Positions 55,810-64,000 of a stretch of DNA of 64,000 nt are shown piece after piece (position 1 is the first letter of the stretch; the number at the start of each line of letters is the position of its first letter). Position numbers and translations under genes: made by a program. Source of the stretch: Bacillus sp. N13C7 (GTDB taxonomy: Bacteria > Bacillota > Bacilli > Bacillales > Bacillaceae); assembly GCF_026790065.1 (NCBI RefSeq), contig NZ_JALAMO010000014.1:1-64000 (forward strand). Reading direction: 5' to 3'. Under the pieces are notes generated by a model. It was not told the DNA's origin, searched no databases, and saw only the letters and a program-made list of their open reading frames with translations.

Positions 55810-57186
55810 TTACGCATGCACTGCAAGCCCGATCGTGCTTAACAGCGCCTCGTGCAATGTTTCCGACAGTGTCGGATGGGCGGCAATAAAGTGCTCCGCC
55901 ATGTCAGCCGTCATCTCGCTATTCATAATCGCAGCCGCTTGGCCGATGAGCTCGGTCACATCCGGTCCAATCATCGAGACACCGACGATTTCGCCGAATT
56001 CCGGTTCGGCCACGATTTTGACCTTTCCTTCTGCTTGCTGTTTAATGAGCGCCTTGCCGTTTGCGGAAAAAGGAAATTCGCCAATCTTCACATCCCCGTA
56101 TATGCTTCTTGCCTGTTGTTCTGTCATTCCGATACACGCGATTTCCGGTGATGTATAGATGCAGCGCGGTACATGTTTCTCATTGATTTTGACATCCCTG
56201 CCGGAAGCGTGAGAGGCAGCGATGATGCCCTCATGGAAAGCTGCATGCGCCAGCTGAATGCCTCCGATTGCGTCCCCGCATGCATAAATATGAGGAATGT
56301 TTGTCTGCATGTGGTCGTTCACCGGAATGCCTTTTGGGGAAAAATCAACTCCAGCCTGCTCCAGCTGTAATCCGTCAAGACGGGGTTTTCTGCCGATCGC
56401 GACCAGCACATAATCGGCCTTCGTTTTAAACTCCCGCTGCCCGCTTTTCCAAATGGCCGTTTTGTCCGCTTGATCCACCCGTTCTAACCGGGATGAGGTA
56501 TGCACTTCAACACCGTCTTCCTCAAGCTTTTCCTGAAAGAGACGGGCAATATCTTCATCTTCAGCCGGAATCAGCTGGCCGGCTGCTTCAATGATGGTCA
56601 CCCTCGATCCCAGTCTGGCAAACAGCCCGGCGTACTCGCAGCCAATGACACCCCCGCCAACAATGACAAGTGATGACGGAATTTCAGAAAGAGAAAGCGC
56701 ATCCTTGCTGTCGATGATCCATTCGCCGTCAAACGGGGCAAATGGGAGCTCGATCGGCTCTGATCCGGAGGCAATCAATACTTGGTCCGCCTCTCTGATT
56801 TCTTTTCCGTTTTCTCCTTCAATTAAGAGCTTTCTGTCAGAAAGAAAGGAAGCCGTCCCTTTCACAGCCTGTATTTGATTTTTCTTCATTAGGTACTGAA
56901 CGCCTTGGACAAGCTGTCTGACTACCTGTTGTTTTCGATCCTGCATTTTGCCCCAATCAATCGAGATTGCACCGGGCGGAAGCTCAATCCCAAAGCGGTC
57001 GGCATGCTTGATTTTATCAAGAACGTTTGCGCTTTCTAACAAAGACTTCGTCGGGATGCAGCCTTCGTTCAGGCAGGTTCCCCCAAGGCGGCCTTTGTCA
57101 ATCAGCAGCACGTTTCTGCCCTGCTGTGCCGCGGAGACTGCAGCCGCATAGCCTGCAGGCCCGCCGCCGATAATGGCTAGTGTCAT
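55810..57186 (-). CDS. acoL: Acetoin dehydrogenase complex E3, dihydrolipoamide dehydrogenase
   Basis: A 458-residue FAD flavoprotein that reoxidises the lipoyl groups of AcoC and passes electrons to NAD. The FAD motif IGGGPAGYAAA is at 6-16 and the redox disulfide is C38/C43 in GGTCLNEGCIPT. The second dinucleotide motif VGGGVIGCEYAG and the C-terminal catalytic His-Glu region HPTLSE are also visible. The ATG follows GCAGGTGA. Confidence 0.95.
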   Translation of the reverse strand: MTLAIIGGGPAGYAAAVSAAQQGRNVLLIDKGRLGGTCLNEGCIPTKSLLESANVLDKIKHADRFGIELPPGAISIDWGKMQDRKQQVVRQLVQGVQYLMKKNQIQAVKGTASFLSDRKLLIEGENGKEIREADQVLIASGSEPIELPFAPFDGEWIIDSKDALSLSEIPSSLVIVGGGVIGCEYAGLFARLGSRVTIIEAAGQLIPAEDEDIARLFQEKLEEDGVEVHTSSRLERVDQADKTAIWKSGQREFKTKADYVLVAIGRKPRLDGLQLEQAGVDFSPKGIPVNDHMQTNIPHIYACGDAIGGIQLAHAAFHEGIIAASHASGRDVKINEKHVPRCIYTSPEIACIGMTEQQARSIYGDVKIGEFPFSANGKALIKQQAEGKVKIVAEPEFGEIVGVSMIGPDVTELIGQAAAIMNSEMTADMAEHFIAAHPTLSETLHEALLSTIGLAVHA

Positions 57187-57206
57187 GTCGTTTTCACCTG
57201 CTTTTC

Positions 57207-58403
57207 CTATAAAATTAATGCTGCCGGTTCTTCTAAATATGTTTTTATCGCCTTTAGAAAGGCGGCGGCAGGGGCGCCGTCACAGACTCTGTGATCAAAT
57301 GTCAGGCTGAGCGGCAGGATCGTGCTTTTGACAATTTCTTCCCCTTGATACACCGGCGTATCATAGCTTGCTCCGATGCCAAGAATGCCTGTTTCCGGCG
57401 GATTTAATATCGGTGTGAAATGCTCCACTCCGAAAGCGCCAAGATTTGTAATGGAGAAGGTTGATCCTTGCAGTTCTTCACTTCCCGCGCGTCCCTCGCG
57501 TGCTTTGTTGGCTTTTTCTGAGATGGAGTGAGCCAGTTCGATCAGCGATTGCTTTTCAGCATGGCGGATGACTGGCACCACTAAGCCATTTTCCAAGGCC
57601 ACAGCCATACCAAGGTGCACATGGGGATGTGTGATGATGCGCTCATTTTGATAAACGCTGTTCAGTACAGGATGAGCTTGCAGGGCGAGAACGGCGGCTT
57701 TTGAGATAAAATGAGTGATCGTCAGCTTTGTGCCGTACCGTTCTTCAGCAGTCGGCGAAAGCTGTTTTTGAAGAGCGGCAAGCTTAGTGATATCAGCCTT
57801 CATTGTAATCGTCAGCTGCGCACTGTTTGCCAGGCTTTCCTGCATTCTGGCTGCGATGACTTTTCTCATGCCTGTCACTGGGGTTTCCTGCGCTTTCTGC
57901 TCAGAAACCGGCTCTGCCCGATCTTTTTTCGGTTCAGCCAGCGCCTTTGTGACGTCGTCCTTCACGATTCGCCCGCCTGGTCCAGTACCCTTCAGCTGTT
58001 TCAGGTCTAATCCCGCTTTTTCTGCTATTTTCCTGGCGACTGGAGATATTTTGATCCGTTCTTTTTTAGCGGCTGCGGGTTTGTTGTTTTGTTTGATGGG
58101 CTGGACGGCTGGCGATGCGCTGTTTTCTGCAGCAGGCGCGTCCACCTCTTCCTGCACCGATTCATTGGCTTCCCCGATGTAGCAGATCGCTGTTCCGGGC
58201 GGAACCTCTTCTCCCTCTTTCACTTTGATATCGATCAGCGTTCCATTTTCGGGCGCCTCGATGTCCATTTCAATTTTCTCCGATTGAATGCTGGCAATGC
58301 TTTCTCCTTTTTCAACCGGATCGCCTACTTTTTTATTCCATATTGATACTTCCCCTTGTTTCATGGCCATTCCCAATTTTGGCATCACTACTTTTACCGC
58401 CAT
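57207..58403 (-). CDS. acoC: Acetoin dehydrogenase complex E2, dihydrolipoamide acetyltransferase
   Basis: A 398-residue core subunit. The lipoyl domain (1-80) carries lipoyl-lysine K43 in SEKIEMD. After an Ala/Pro linker comes the E3/E1-binding domain (about 118-155, SPVARKIAEKAG). The catalytic acyltransferase domain ends with the H371-x3-D375-G motif (HRVCDG). It transfers the acetyl group to CoA. AAAGGGGGG precedes the ATG. Confidence 0.95.
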   Translation of the reverse strand: MAVKVVMPKLGMAMKQGEVSIWNKKVGDPVEKGESIASIQSEKIEMDIEAPENGTLIDIKVKEGEEVPPGTAICYIGEANESVQEEVDAPAAENSASPAVQPIKQNNKPAAAKKERIKISPVARKIAEKAGLDLKQLKGTGPGGRIVKDDVTKALAEPKKDRAEPVSEQKAQETPVTGMRKVIAARMQESLANSAQLTITMKADITKLAALQKQLSPTAEERYGTKLTITHFISKAAVLALQAHPVLNSVYQNERIITHPHVHLGMAVALENGLVVPVIRHAEKQSLIELAHSISEKANKAREGRAGSEELQGSTFSITNLGAFGVEHFTPILNPPETGILGIGASYDTPVYQGEEIVKSTILPLSLTFDHRVCDGAPAAAFLKAIKTYLEEPAALIL

Positions 58404-58416
58404 TTGTGTCCCCCCT

Positions 58417-59445
58417 TTAATTCATTGCCGGCTCGCCAAGCAATTTAAGCGTGACGCTGACTATTTGATCTGGTGTCGGCAAATATTGATCTTCAAGCAC
58501 CGGCGAGAACGGAACTGGTGTATGCGGTGCCGTAATCCGTTTAATCGGCGCATCAAGCAAATCAAAGCCCTTGTCTGCAACAATCGCAGCAATATCCGTG
58601 GCAATGCTGCAGCGCGGATTGGCTTCATCAATGATGATCAATCGGTTTGTTTTTTCCAACGACCTAAAAATGGCTTCTTCATCCAGAGGAGACAGACTGC
58701 GGGGATCCAGCACCTCGGCTTCGATGCCTTTTTCTGAAAGCTGTGCAGCCGCTTCAAGTGCGGTATTGACCTGCTTGCCGACCGCAAACAGCGTGATATC
58801 GCTCCCTTCGCGTTTGATGTCCGCCTTTCCGAGCGGGATTGTATAATAATCTTCCGGCACCTCGCCTTTCATGTTGTAGGACGTTTTGTCTTCAAAAAAG
58901 AACACCGGATCATTGTCTTCTATTGCCGCCAGCAGGAGGCCTTTGGCGTCATACGGATTGGACGGAACAACCGTCTTCAGACCCGGGATGCTGGTGAAAA
59001 GACCGTACAGCGCCTGTGAGTGCTGAGCAGCTGCCCGGAATCCCGCTCCGTACGTGGTGCGGACTGTAATCGGCACTTGCGCTTTTCCGCCGAACATATA
59101 ACGGAATTTCGCCCCTTGGTTGATCACCTGGTCAAAGCATGTGCCGATAAAATCATTAAACATCAGCTCGGCAATCGGTCTCAGCCCGGTGGATGCCGCA
59201 GCCATTGCCGCACCCATATAGCCCGCCTCAGAAATCGGTGTGTCCAGCACTCTTGTACGCCCGAATTCCTGTACAAGCCCCTTTGTGACCCCTAATACGC
59301 CGCCCCAAGCCTCATCATCCTGCAAATGATCGACCGCTGCTCCCCCGGCGACATCCTCACCGATCAACAGCACATTTTCGTCTCTTCTCATCGCAAGCTT
59401 CATCGCTTCATTGATCGCGTCTGACATGCTTATGACTCTGGCCAT
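58417..59445 (-). CDS. acoB: Acetoin dehydrogenase E1 beta subunit
   Basis: A 342-residue transketolase-fold subunit that pairs with AcoA to cleave acetoin with thiamine diphosphate. Typical segments are LIGEDVAGG and RVLDTPISEAGYMGAA. The ATG at 59445 follows AAAGGGGGA and lies one base after the acoA stop, so the subunits are co-translated. Confidence 0.95.
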   Translation of the reverse strand: MARVISMSDAINEAMKLAMRRDENVLLIGEDVAGGAAVDHLQDDEAWGGVLGVTKGLVQEFGRTRVLDTPISEAGYMGAAMAAASTGLRPIAELMFNDFIGTCFDQVINQGAKFRYMFGGKAQVPITVRTTYGAGFRAAAQHSQALYGLFTSIPGLKTVVPSNPYDAKGLLLAAIEDNDPVFFFEDKTSYNMKGEVPEDYYTIPLGKADIKREGSDITLFAVGKQVNTALEAAAQLSEKGIEAEVLDPRSLSPLDEEAIFRSLEKTNRLIIIDEANPRCSIATDIAAIVADKGFDLLDAPIKRITAPHTPVPFSPVLEDQYLPTPDQIVSVTLKLLGEPAMN

Positions 59446-59446
59446 C

Positions 59447-60448
59447 TCACATTCCCCCTTTTTCATATGACACGTAGACGTCTGTCAGCAGCTCTGATTC
59501 TTTTGGATATGGACTGTCTTCACTAAACGAAACGGCTTTTTCAATCGATTCGCTGACACGCTGTTCAATGGCTGACAGCTTATTGGCATCTGTTTCGTTT
59601 AACAGGTAGTTTTTAAAGCCTTGAATGGCATCCTTTTCTTCAAGGTGCTCAACTCTTTCATCCTTCGTTTTATAGGTCTGGGCATCCCCTTCGAAATGTC
59701 CGTAGTTTCTGTAGGTCATACATTCAATCAAAGATGGGCCTCCGCCGTTTCTTGCTCTTTCTATCGCTTCCTCGGCTGCCTGGTAAACTGCTAAAATATC
59801 TTTTCCGTCAACTGTGACCCCCGGCATATTATAGGCAGCAGCCCGGTCGGCGATTGAATCACAGGCTGACGCGTACTCAAATGGGGTAGCTTCGCCGTAG
59901 CCGTTGTTTTCAGCAACAAATACGACAGGAAGGTTCCATACTGCCGCTAGGTTCAGCCCTTCATGGAAGGTGCCTTGGTTATTTGCTCCGTCTCCAAAAA
60001 AGCAAACGCTTACATTTTTAGTTTGTTTATATTTAGCGGTGAGCGCTGATCCGCATGCGAGTGTAAATCCGCCCCCGACAATTCCATTTGCCCCTAGCAT
60101 GCCTTTATCGAGATCGGCAATGTGCATAGAGCCGCCCTTGCCTTTGCACAATCCGGTCGCTTTCCCGAAAATTTCCGCCATCATGCCGTCCAGATCACAG
60201 CCCTTGGCAATACAATGGCCATGTCCCCTGTGCGTGCTTGTAATGCTGTCGCCATCATGTAAATGAGCGCACACACCTACAGCCACCGCTTCCTCACCGG
60301 CATACAAATGGACGAATCCGGGAAGCACTCCCTGTGCGAACAGCTCATGCACTTTGTCTTCAAAGCCCCTGATTTCCAGCATCTTTTGGTACATCCACAG
60401 CGCTTTCTCCTCAGTTAATGACAAGCCTTCTCGTTTTAACAATTCCAT
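59447..60448 (-). CDS. acoA: Acetoin dehydrogenase E1 alpha subunit
   Basis: A 333-residue TPP-binding subunit with the motif GDG (about 152-154) followed by ANNQGTFHE. It starts the breakdown of acetoin to acetaldehyde and acetyl-CoA during stationary phase. AGGAGG precedes the ATG. It is the first gene of acoABCL behind a sigma-54 promoter at 60488-60503. Confidence 0.95.
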   Translation of the reverse strand: MELLKREGLSLTEEKALWMYQKMLEIRGFEDKVHELFAQGVLPGFVHLYAGEEAVAVGVCAHLHDGDSITSTHRGHGHCIAKGCDLDGMMAEIFGKATGLCKGKGGSMHIADLDKGMLGANGIVGGGFTLACGSALTAKYKQTKNVSVCFFGDGANNQGTFHEGLNLAAVWNLPVVFVAENNGYGEATPFEYASACDSIADRAAAYNMPGVTVDGKDILAVYQAAEEAIERARNGGGPSLIECMTYRNYGHFEGDAQTYKTKDERVEHLEEKDAIQGFKNYLLNETDANKLSAIEQRVSESIEKAVSFSEDSPYPKESELLTDVYVSYEKGGM

Positions 60449-60487
60449 TTTGTGTGCCTCCTTCTATTTAGGGTTCACATTTATAAA

Positions 60488-60503
60488 TGCAAGAAGTGTG
60501 CCA
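60488..60503 (-). promoter_or_regulatory. Sigma-54 (-24/-12) promoter of acoABCL
   Basis: On the minus strand TGGCAC (60498-60503), five bases, then TTGCA (60488-60492), an exact -24/-12 match, 40 bases before acoA. Confidence 0.95.
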
Positions 60504-60544
60504 GCCTTTTCGGCCCGTAAAATCAATCTTTCCATTTTCATACT

Positions 60545-60598
60545 GGAGACAGTTTGAGACAGGTGTCTCATTTTGTCTCGATTTGTTCCATTTGTCTC
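60545..60598. promoter_or_regulatory. Symmetric upstream activator site, probably for AcoR
   Basis: Five copies of GAGACA/TGTCTC lie 40-95 bases upstream of the -24 element. Four of them (60546, 60556, 60564 and 60574) form a symmetric block GAGACA-N4-GAGACA-GG-TGTCTC-N4-TGTCTC. A fifth TGTCTC starts at 60593. The spacings of 10 and 19 bases place the half-sites on one face of the helix. Confidence 0.8.
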
Positions 60599-60610
60599 GT
60601 TTTATGGCAA

Positions 60611-60636
60611 TAAAAAAAGACCGGACATCTGGTCTT
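60611..60636 (-). terminator. Terminator of yfjL
   Basis: Minus-strand AGACC-N8-GGTCT followed by seven T, about 40 bases past the yfjL stop. Confidence 0.7.
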
Positions 60637-60675
60637 CTGACAATGATCGACGTATTTATTTCCTCGGAAATCTCT

Positions 60676-61365
60676 TTAAATGCCTAATTCTTCTGCATCG
60701 TTTGGCTGAATAGCTGTTTTTGGGAGAAAATCTATTGAATATTTGACATAACCGATACCGCCGTCACCGTCCTTCTGCATACAGTCTATCGTGCCGTTTA
60801 AATATGTATATCCCTTTTCATTAAGCGTTTTTCTGACCGTTTCCGCCATCTTTGCAGCATCTGTTTTTGATAATCCGCTGGCATCTAACTGAATCGTCAT
60901 GTTCATAGACACTTTTTCAGCCAGCTGCTTGTTCCATTTTGTATCTAATGTAAACTCTCCGTTTTCGATACTCAAAACAGCATCAGCCTTTATGACTCGC
61001 GGAACCGCTTTTTTCAGGTCTGCTTCGATTGCCTTCGATGCTTCTTCATTTACATGTTTTGCTACTGATTCGGTGTACGCTTCTTCAATTCCATCGCACG
61101 CTACTTTAGGATGGAGAAATCCCTTCGTACACATTGGATAATGATGAGATTGGGTGTTTGCTTGGAATACATATTCAGAGGTTTTAGCGTTATATACCCC
61201 ATTCGTGATCTTGATTTCTTTTTTTGGATAGGTTTCCTTCACATAAGAGGTAAGTTTCTGCTCAGCAGCATTTTTCGAAAATGGATCACCGAACCATACA
61301 TGATAGATATATAGTCCGCACCCGAATACCGCCATGGCAAGCAAGCCAAACACAAGTTTTTTCAT
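60676..61365 (-). CDS. yfjL: YfjL, membrane-anchored protein of unknown function
   Basis: A 229-residue protein with one N-terminal helix (about 4-22) that could be an anchor or uncleaved signal. The remainder is a soluble, probably extracytoplasmic domain rich in Lys, Glu and Thr. It matches YfjL of 168 by position next to acoA. No enzymatic motif seen. The ATG at 61365 follows AGAGGGTGAAC; a GTG two codons earlier is an alternative. Confidence 0.8.
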   Translation of the reverse strand: MKKLVFGLLAMAVFGCGLYIYHVWFGDPFSKNAAEQKLTSYVKETYPKKEIKITNGVYNAKTSEYVFQANTQSHHYPMCTKGFLHPKVACDGIEEAYTESVAKHVNEEASKAIEADLKKAVPRVIKADAVLSIENGEFTLDTKWNKQLAEKVSMNMTIQLDASGLSKTDAAKMAETVRKTLNEKGYTYLNGTIDCMQKDGDGGIGYVKYSIDFLPKTAIQPNDAEELGI

Positions 61366-61394
61366 GTTCACCCTCTTTTCTTCATATGTACGTG

Positions 61395-61847
61395 CTACAA
61401 TTCTTGCTTTTCTTCAACAGCCCGGTTCAGCGCTTGAAGCATGTAGCCAATGCCTTTGTACGATGACAGCGGCCAGCTGATATGCTGATGCTCTCCGATG
61501 ACAGCGTTTAGGACGCTTCGATATTTTTTCCCGCCAAGCATGACTAGCTCTTCGATATCTGAAAAGCCCTTTTCGTAAAATTGGCGGTGCAGGTTCTCAG
61601 CAGTCATGATCTCCGGATGACCGGTGCCAAAAGTCACATCGTAATTTTCCGATACGATATCATCAGGGCGAAGGAATCCGTGCTTCGCCGATAAAATGAC
61701 CCACTCATCGAAAAATGCTTTCGCATACCGCTCGCATGCCTGATGAAACGGGCTGAGATAAGCGTCCTCCGCCCTTACCGGCCCGGCATCAGGCTGGACA
61801 TCCCAAATTTTTTTCTTCCCGCAGGGGATGATGCATAGTCGTTTCAT
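61395..61847 (-). CDS. yfjM: DUF6884-family protein YfjM
   Basis: A 150-residue soluble protein. The N-terminal IIPCGKKKIWD, an AEDAYLSPFHQACERYAKAF segment and VILSAKHGFLRPDD are the usual DUF6884 blocks. The invariant Cys, Lys, Ser and His suggest a nucleotide- or base-binding active site. Function is not established. AAAGGGGGAGAGG precedes the ATG. It is the last gene of the 168-type order before the composition change. Confidence 0.82.
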   Translation of the reverse strand: MKRLCIIPCGKKKIWDVQPDAGPVRAEDAYLSPFHQACERYAKAFFDEWVILSAKHGFLRPDDIVSENYDVTFGTGHPEIMTAENLHRQFYEKGFSDIEELVMLGGKKYRSVLNAVIGEHQHISWPLSSYKGIGYMLQALNRAVEEKQEL

Positions 61848-62306
61848 TTTCCTCTCCCCCTTTATAATGTATCAATGTACCATTATTTCTTATTCCTGCA
61901 TGACTAAACAAGAGAAGAGAGGTTTCGCTACCTCAACAGCTTCATTGTAACCCTCTCACAGCAGTTGATACTTTAGCAGAATGTCCTCCTGAATATCGAA
62001 CTTTTATGATGATACGGTACGGCCGATAAGCATATACGTTTCCTTATTGCTCCTGAACTCTTTTGATCAGTAGCTTGTGTCTTCACTTCATCTTGAGCCT
62101 GTTTGGATGGCCTTTTAGAGAAGAAAAACCTCTTTAGCTGGATGTTCCACCTCAAGTAGTTTTTTCTTTAAAAAGTCGTATATGGATATTATCATATTTA
62201 CGGCTATTTTCATCCTATGTTAATTCAAGTAAAAGATAGATGTATAAAAAAATTAGGCAACCATACACCAATAGAATTTGGTAACATAGCAGCCTAATTG
62301 AGTATA
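61848..62306. other. Gene-poor junction between core genes and an AT-rich segment
   Basis: About 460 bases without a convincing gene. On the minus strand a 60-codon frame (61973-62155, MRWNIQLKRF...) has no ribosome site. Nearby frames hold protein-like fragments broken by stops, suggesting decayed coding DNA. The right end is the terminator of the AT-rich exporter. No repeats, tRNA or integrase were seen. Confidence 0.55.
62244..62300 (-). terminator. Terminator of the right-edge ABC exporter
   Basis: AATTAGGC and GCCTAATT outer arms with an inner ACCAA/TTGGT stem, followed on the minus strand by seven T, just past the exporter's stop codon. Confidence 0.82.
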
Positions 62307-64000
62307 TTAACTTGACCCTATATTATTAGTTTGTTCGTTTAACTTACATAGTACATCATTGCCTCGATCCATTTGTTCTCTAATTACTCTTACATAATAA
62401 TCATTTCTCTTGATTAATTCTTCGTGTGTTCCAATATCTTCTAACTGTCCATCTTTAATCACAGCAATTTTATCGGCACCTTTTACAGTGGAAAGTCTGT
62501 GAGCTATGATAATAAACCCCATATCCCCTCTCAACTGAGAAACTGCTTTAATTAATTCCTGTTCTGTATCACTGTCAACATTGGAAGTATACTCATCTAA
62601 CAAAACGAATGAACTTTTCCTTAAAAAGGCTCTAGCAATTGCTATTCTTTGTTTTTGCCCTCCAGATAGATAACTACCGTAGTCACCAATATCCGAATCA
62701 TATCCATCGTCTAATTTCATTATAAATTCGTGAGCACTCGCTTGTTTTGCAGCAAATATGACTTCTTCGTCTGTTGCATTTGGATTTGCATATTTGATAT
62801 TATCCTTTATTGTCCCGTCAAACAAAGATGTATCTTGAGAAACAAGGCTAAACCCTTTTCGCCAAATTTGTGGAGGAATATTTTTATAAGAAACGTTATC
62901 AATTAGCATGTTGCCTGAGTCTGGTTCATAGAATCTCTCAAGCAAATTGATAATTGTTGATTTCCCCGCACCACTCTCACCAATCAATGCTAGTACTTCC
63001 CCACGACAAACATTTAAAGATAGATTAGATACAACATTTTCCTTCTTATTGTAAGAAAAATTAACATTTTCTAGCCTGATTTCACTAAAAGGAAATCTCA
63101 TTTTTCTATCATTCTCTGTTATGCTCTCTTCTTCTTTTTCCATCAATATTTCAAACACTTGTTTTAAGGAACCTTTCGCTTCATGATAAGAGCCAATGTT
63201 CATCCCAATTCCCGCTACGTGAACAATAACCTGGAATAAGTATAATACAAAAGCAACCAACGTACCCATTGTAAGGTCTCCAGAACCTAAACGCCAGAAA
63301 CCAAATCCAACAACTATAACAACGATCACAAAACCAATTACACTCAATAAAGGATAGATTACGGAATCTATAATCGCTTCTCTAATACTCAATTGATACA
63401 TATTAGAAAAAAAGTTCTTTCCTTTAGCTTGTTCATCCGCTTCCCTACCATAAGCCTTCACAATTTTAAAATTCCTAAGTATTTGTGAAGAAAACACGGT
63501 AACCTCTGATAATTTTTCTTGCCGACTATAATTAATATGCTCTATTCTTTTAAAAAGCGGTAAAACTAGAACAAAAGTTAACGGAACAAGCACAATGACT
63601 AATATAGTTAACCAAAAATCAGTTAACATTAAAACTATAATGGCTCCAATCACAGAGATAATAGCCATCACAAAATCTATTAGGTCTTTTGTTAAGATAG
63701 ATGAAATTAACGTGGCATCTTCAGTTAGCCGACTAACTAAAGACTCCGACTTATTTTTTTGGAAATATGAAACAGGCAGTTTTAATATTTTGCTCCATAA
63801 AATTTCCCTTAATAAATATACTACTTTTTCTTCTGTAAACTTTATAATAGAGGAGGCAACTGTAGAAGATACACTATCTGCTATTAACAATCCTACAACA
63901 AGGGCAACTAACGTCCAATCTATAACTTGATTTGAAAATTGATCAACAAACTCCTTTACAATCATTGGAGAAACCAAACCAATAGCAGCACTTAACAACG
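62307..64000 (-). CDS. ABC exporter half-transporter, N-terminus cut by window edge
   Basis: At least 563 residues of an LmrA/BmrA-like half-transporter. The frame stays open through the right edge and the visible part begins inside the first membrane helix, so some tens of residues are missing. Six-helix domain to about residue 285, then Walker A IGESGAGKST (339-348), signature LSGGQKQR, Walker B LLDEYTSNVD with catalytic Glu, and H-loop AHRLST. All are intact, so it probably acts as a homodimer. The DNA is noticeably AT-richer than the rest, with many AAT/ATA/TTA codons, and the gene is foreign to the 168-type order. The substrate is unknown, possibly a drug or peptide. Confidence 0.85.
   Translation of the reverse strand, partial: LLSAAIGLVSPMIVKEFVDQFSNQVIDWTLVALVVGLLIADSVSSTVASSIIKFTEEKVVYLLREILWSKILKLPVSYFQKNKSESLVSRLTEDATLISSILTKDLIDFVMAIISVIGAIIVLMLTDFWLTILVIVLVPLTFVLVLPLFKRIEHINYSRQEKLSEVTVFSSQILRNFKIVKAYGREADEQAKGKNFFSNMYQLSIREAIIDSVIYPLLSVIGFVIVVIVVGFGFWRLGSGDLTMGTLVAFVLYLFQVIVHVAGIGMNIGSYHEAKGSLKQVFEILMEKEEESITENDRKMRFPFSEIRLENVNFSYNKKENVVSNLSLNVCRGEVLALIGESGAGKSTIINLLERFYEPDSGNMLIDNVSYKNIPPQIWRKGFSLVSQDTSLFDGTIKDNIKYANPNATDEEVIFAAKQASAHEFIMKLDDGYDSDIGDYGSYLSGGQKQRIAIARAFLRKSSFVLLDEYTSNVDSDTEQELIKAVSQLRGDMGFIIIAHRLSTVKGADKIAVIKDGQLEDIGTHEELIKRNDYYVRVIREQMDRGNDVLCKLNEQTNNIGSS

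Noticed and set aside
57711-58182. Overlapping plus-strand frames inside acoC
   Set aside because: Shadows of the Ala/Pro-rich linker and catalytic domain; no translation signals.
61973-62155. 60-codon minus-strand frame as a real gene
   Set aside because: No ribosome site and no recognisable family; kept only as a possible remnant in the findings.

Overview
The window is chromosomal DNA of a member of the Bacillus subtilis species group. Gene content, order, protein lengths and start sites follow the 168-type segment that runs from the rrnD-side genes ygxA/ygzB/perR, through the ygaA-F, yfhA-S, yfiA-Z and lnr genes, to the malA and acoABCLR operons and yfjL/yfjM. The orientation is reversed relative to the usual map. 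From memory of strain 168, several genes are absent: nothing lies where yfiR/yfiS (between yfiT and yfiQ) and yfiF-yfiI (between catE and lnrJ) would be, and only one yfjD/yfjE-type gene follows yfjC. It is therefore probably not 168 itself but a sister strain or species. Assignments rest on recognition of the proteins, not on a search.

Layout. (1) 1-210: leader and tandem promoters of an rRNA operon that starts just left of the window. (2) 190-9830: ygxA, ygzB, perR with a PerR box, the thiol peroxidase bcp (ygaF), gsaB, the membrane protein ygaE, the ABC exporter ygaD, ygaC, ygaB, the spore protein gene sspE with a sigma-G promoter, fabL and yfhS. (3) 9.8-23 kb: mutY, yfhP, the envelope-stress and lipoteichoic-acid-glycosylation cluster (yfhO, csbB, yfhM, yfhL, yfhK) with recognisable sigma-W, sigma-X and sigma-B promoters, then yfhJ, sspK, yfhI, yfhH, recX, yfhF, yfhE, yfhD and yfhC. 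(4) 23-30 kb: yfhB, a siderophore uptake system (yfiY, yfiZ, yfhA) with Fur boxes and no ATPase of its own, and mprF. (5) 30-46 kb: yfiV/yfiU, bacillithiol transferase yfiT, yfiQ, the secreted lipase lipB (estB), the PadR regulator yfiO, the linearmycin-resistance system lnrJKLMN, catDE, and a heterodimeric ABC exporter yfiB/yfiC. (6) 46-50 kb: the maltose operon malA-glvR-malP with a perfect cre site. (7) 50.3-53.6 kb: the yfjA-D cassette, whose small WXG-type protein, larger glycine-zipper protein and two-helix membrane protein look like a type VII secretion substrate, candidate toxin and immunity set, then yfjF. (8) 53.6-61.9 kb: sspH, acoR, acoL, acoC, acoB, acoA, with a textbook sigma-54 promoter and a symmetric upstream activator site, then yfjL and yfjM. 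(9) 61.9-64 kb: a compositional break. After a gene-free, possibly decayed stretch there is a clearly AT-richer ABC exporter that runs off the right edge and does not belong to the 168-type order; this is the best candidate for horizontally acquired DNA.

The region is mostly ordinary core genome under many regulons: PerR, Fur, sigma-B, -F, -G, -W, -X and -54, CcpA, and local MarR, PadR, RpiR and two-component regulators. No tRNA, complete rRNA gene, prophage, insertion sequence or CRISPR array was seen.
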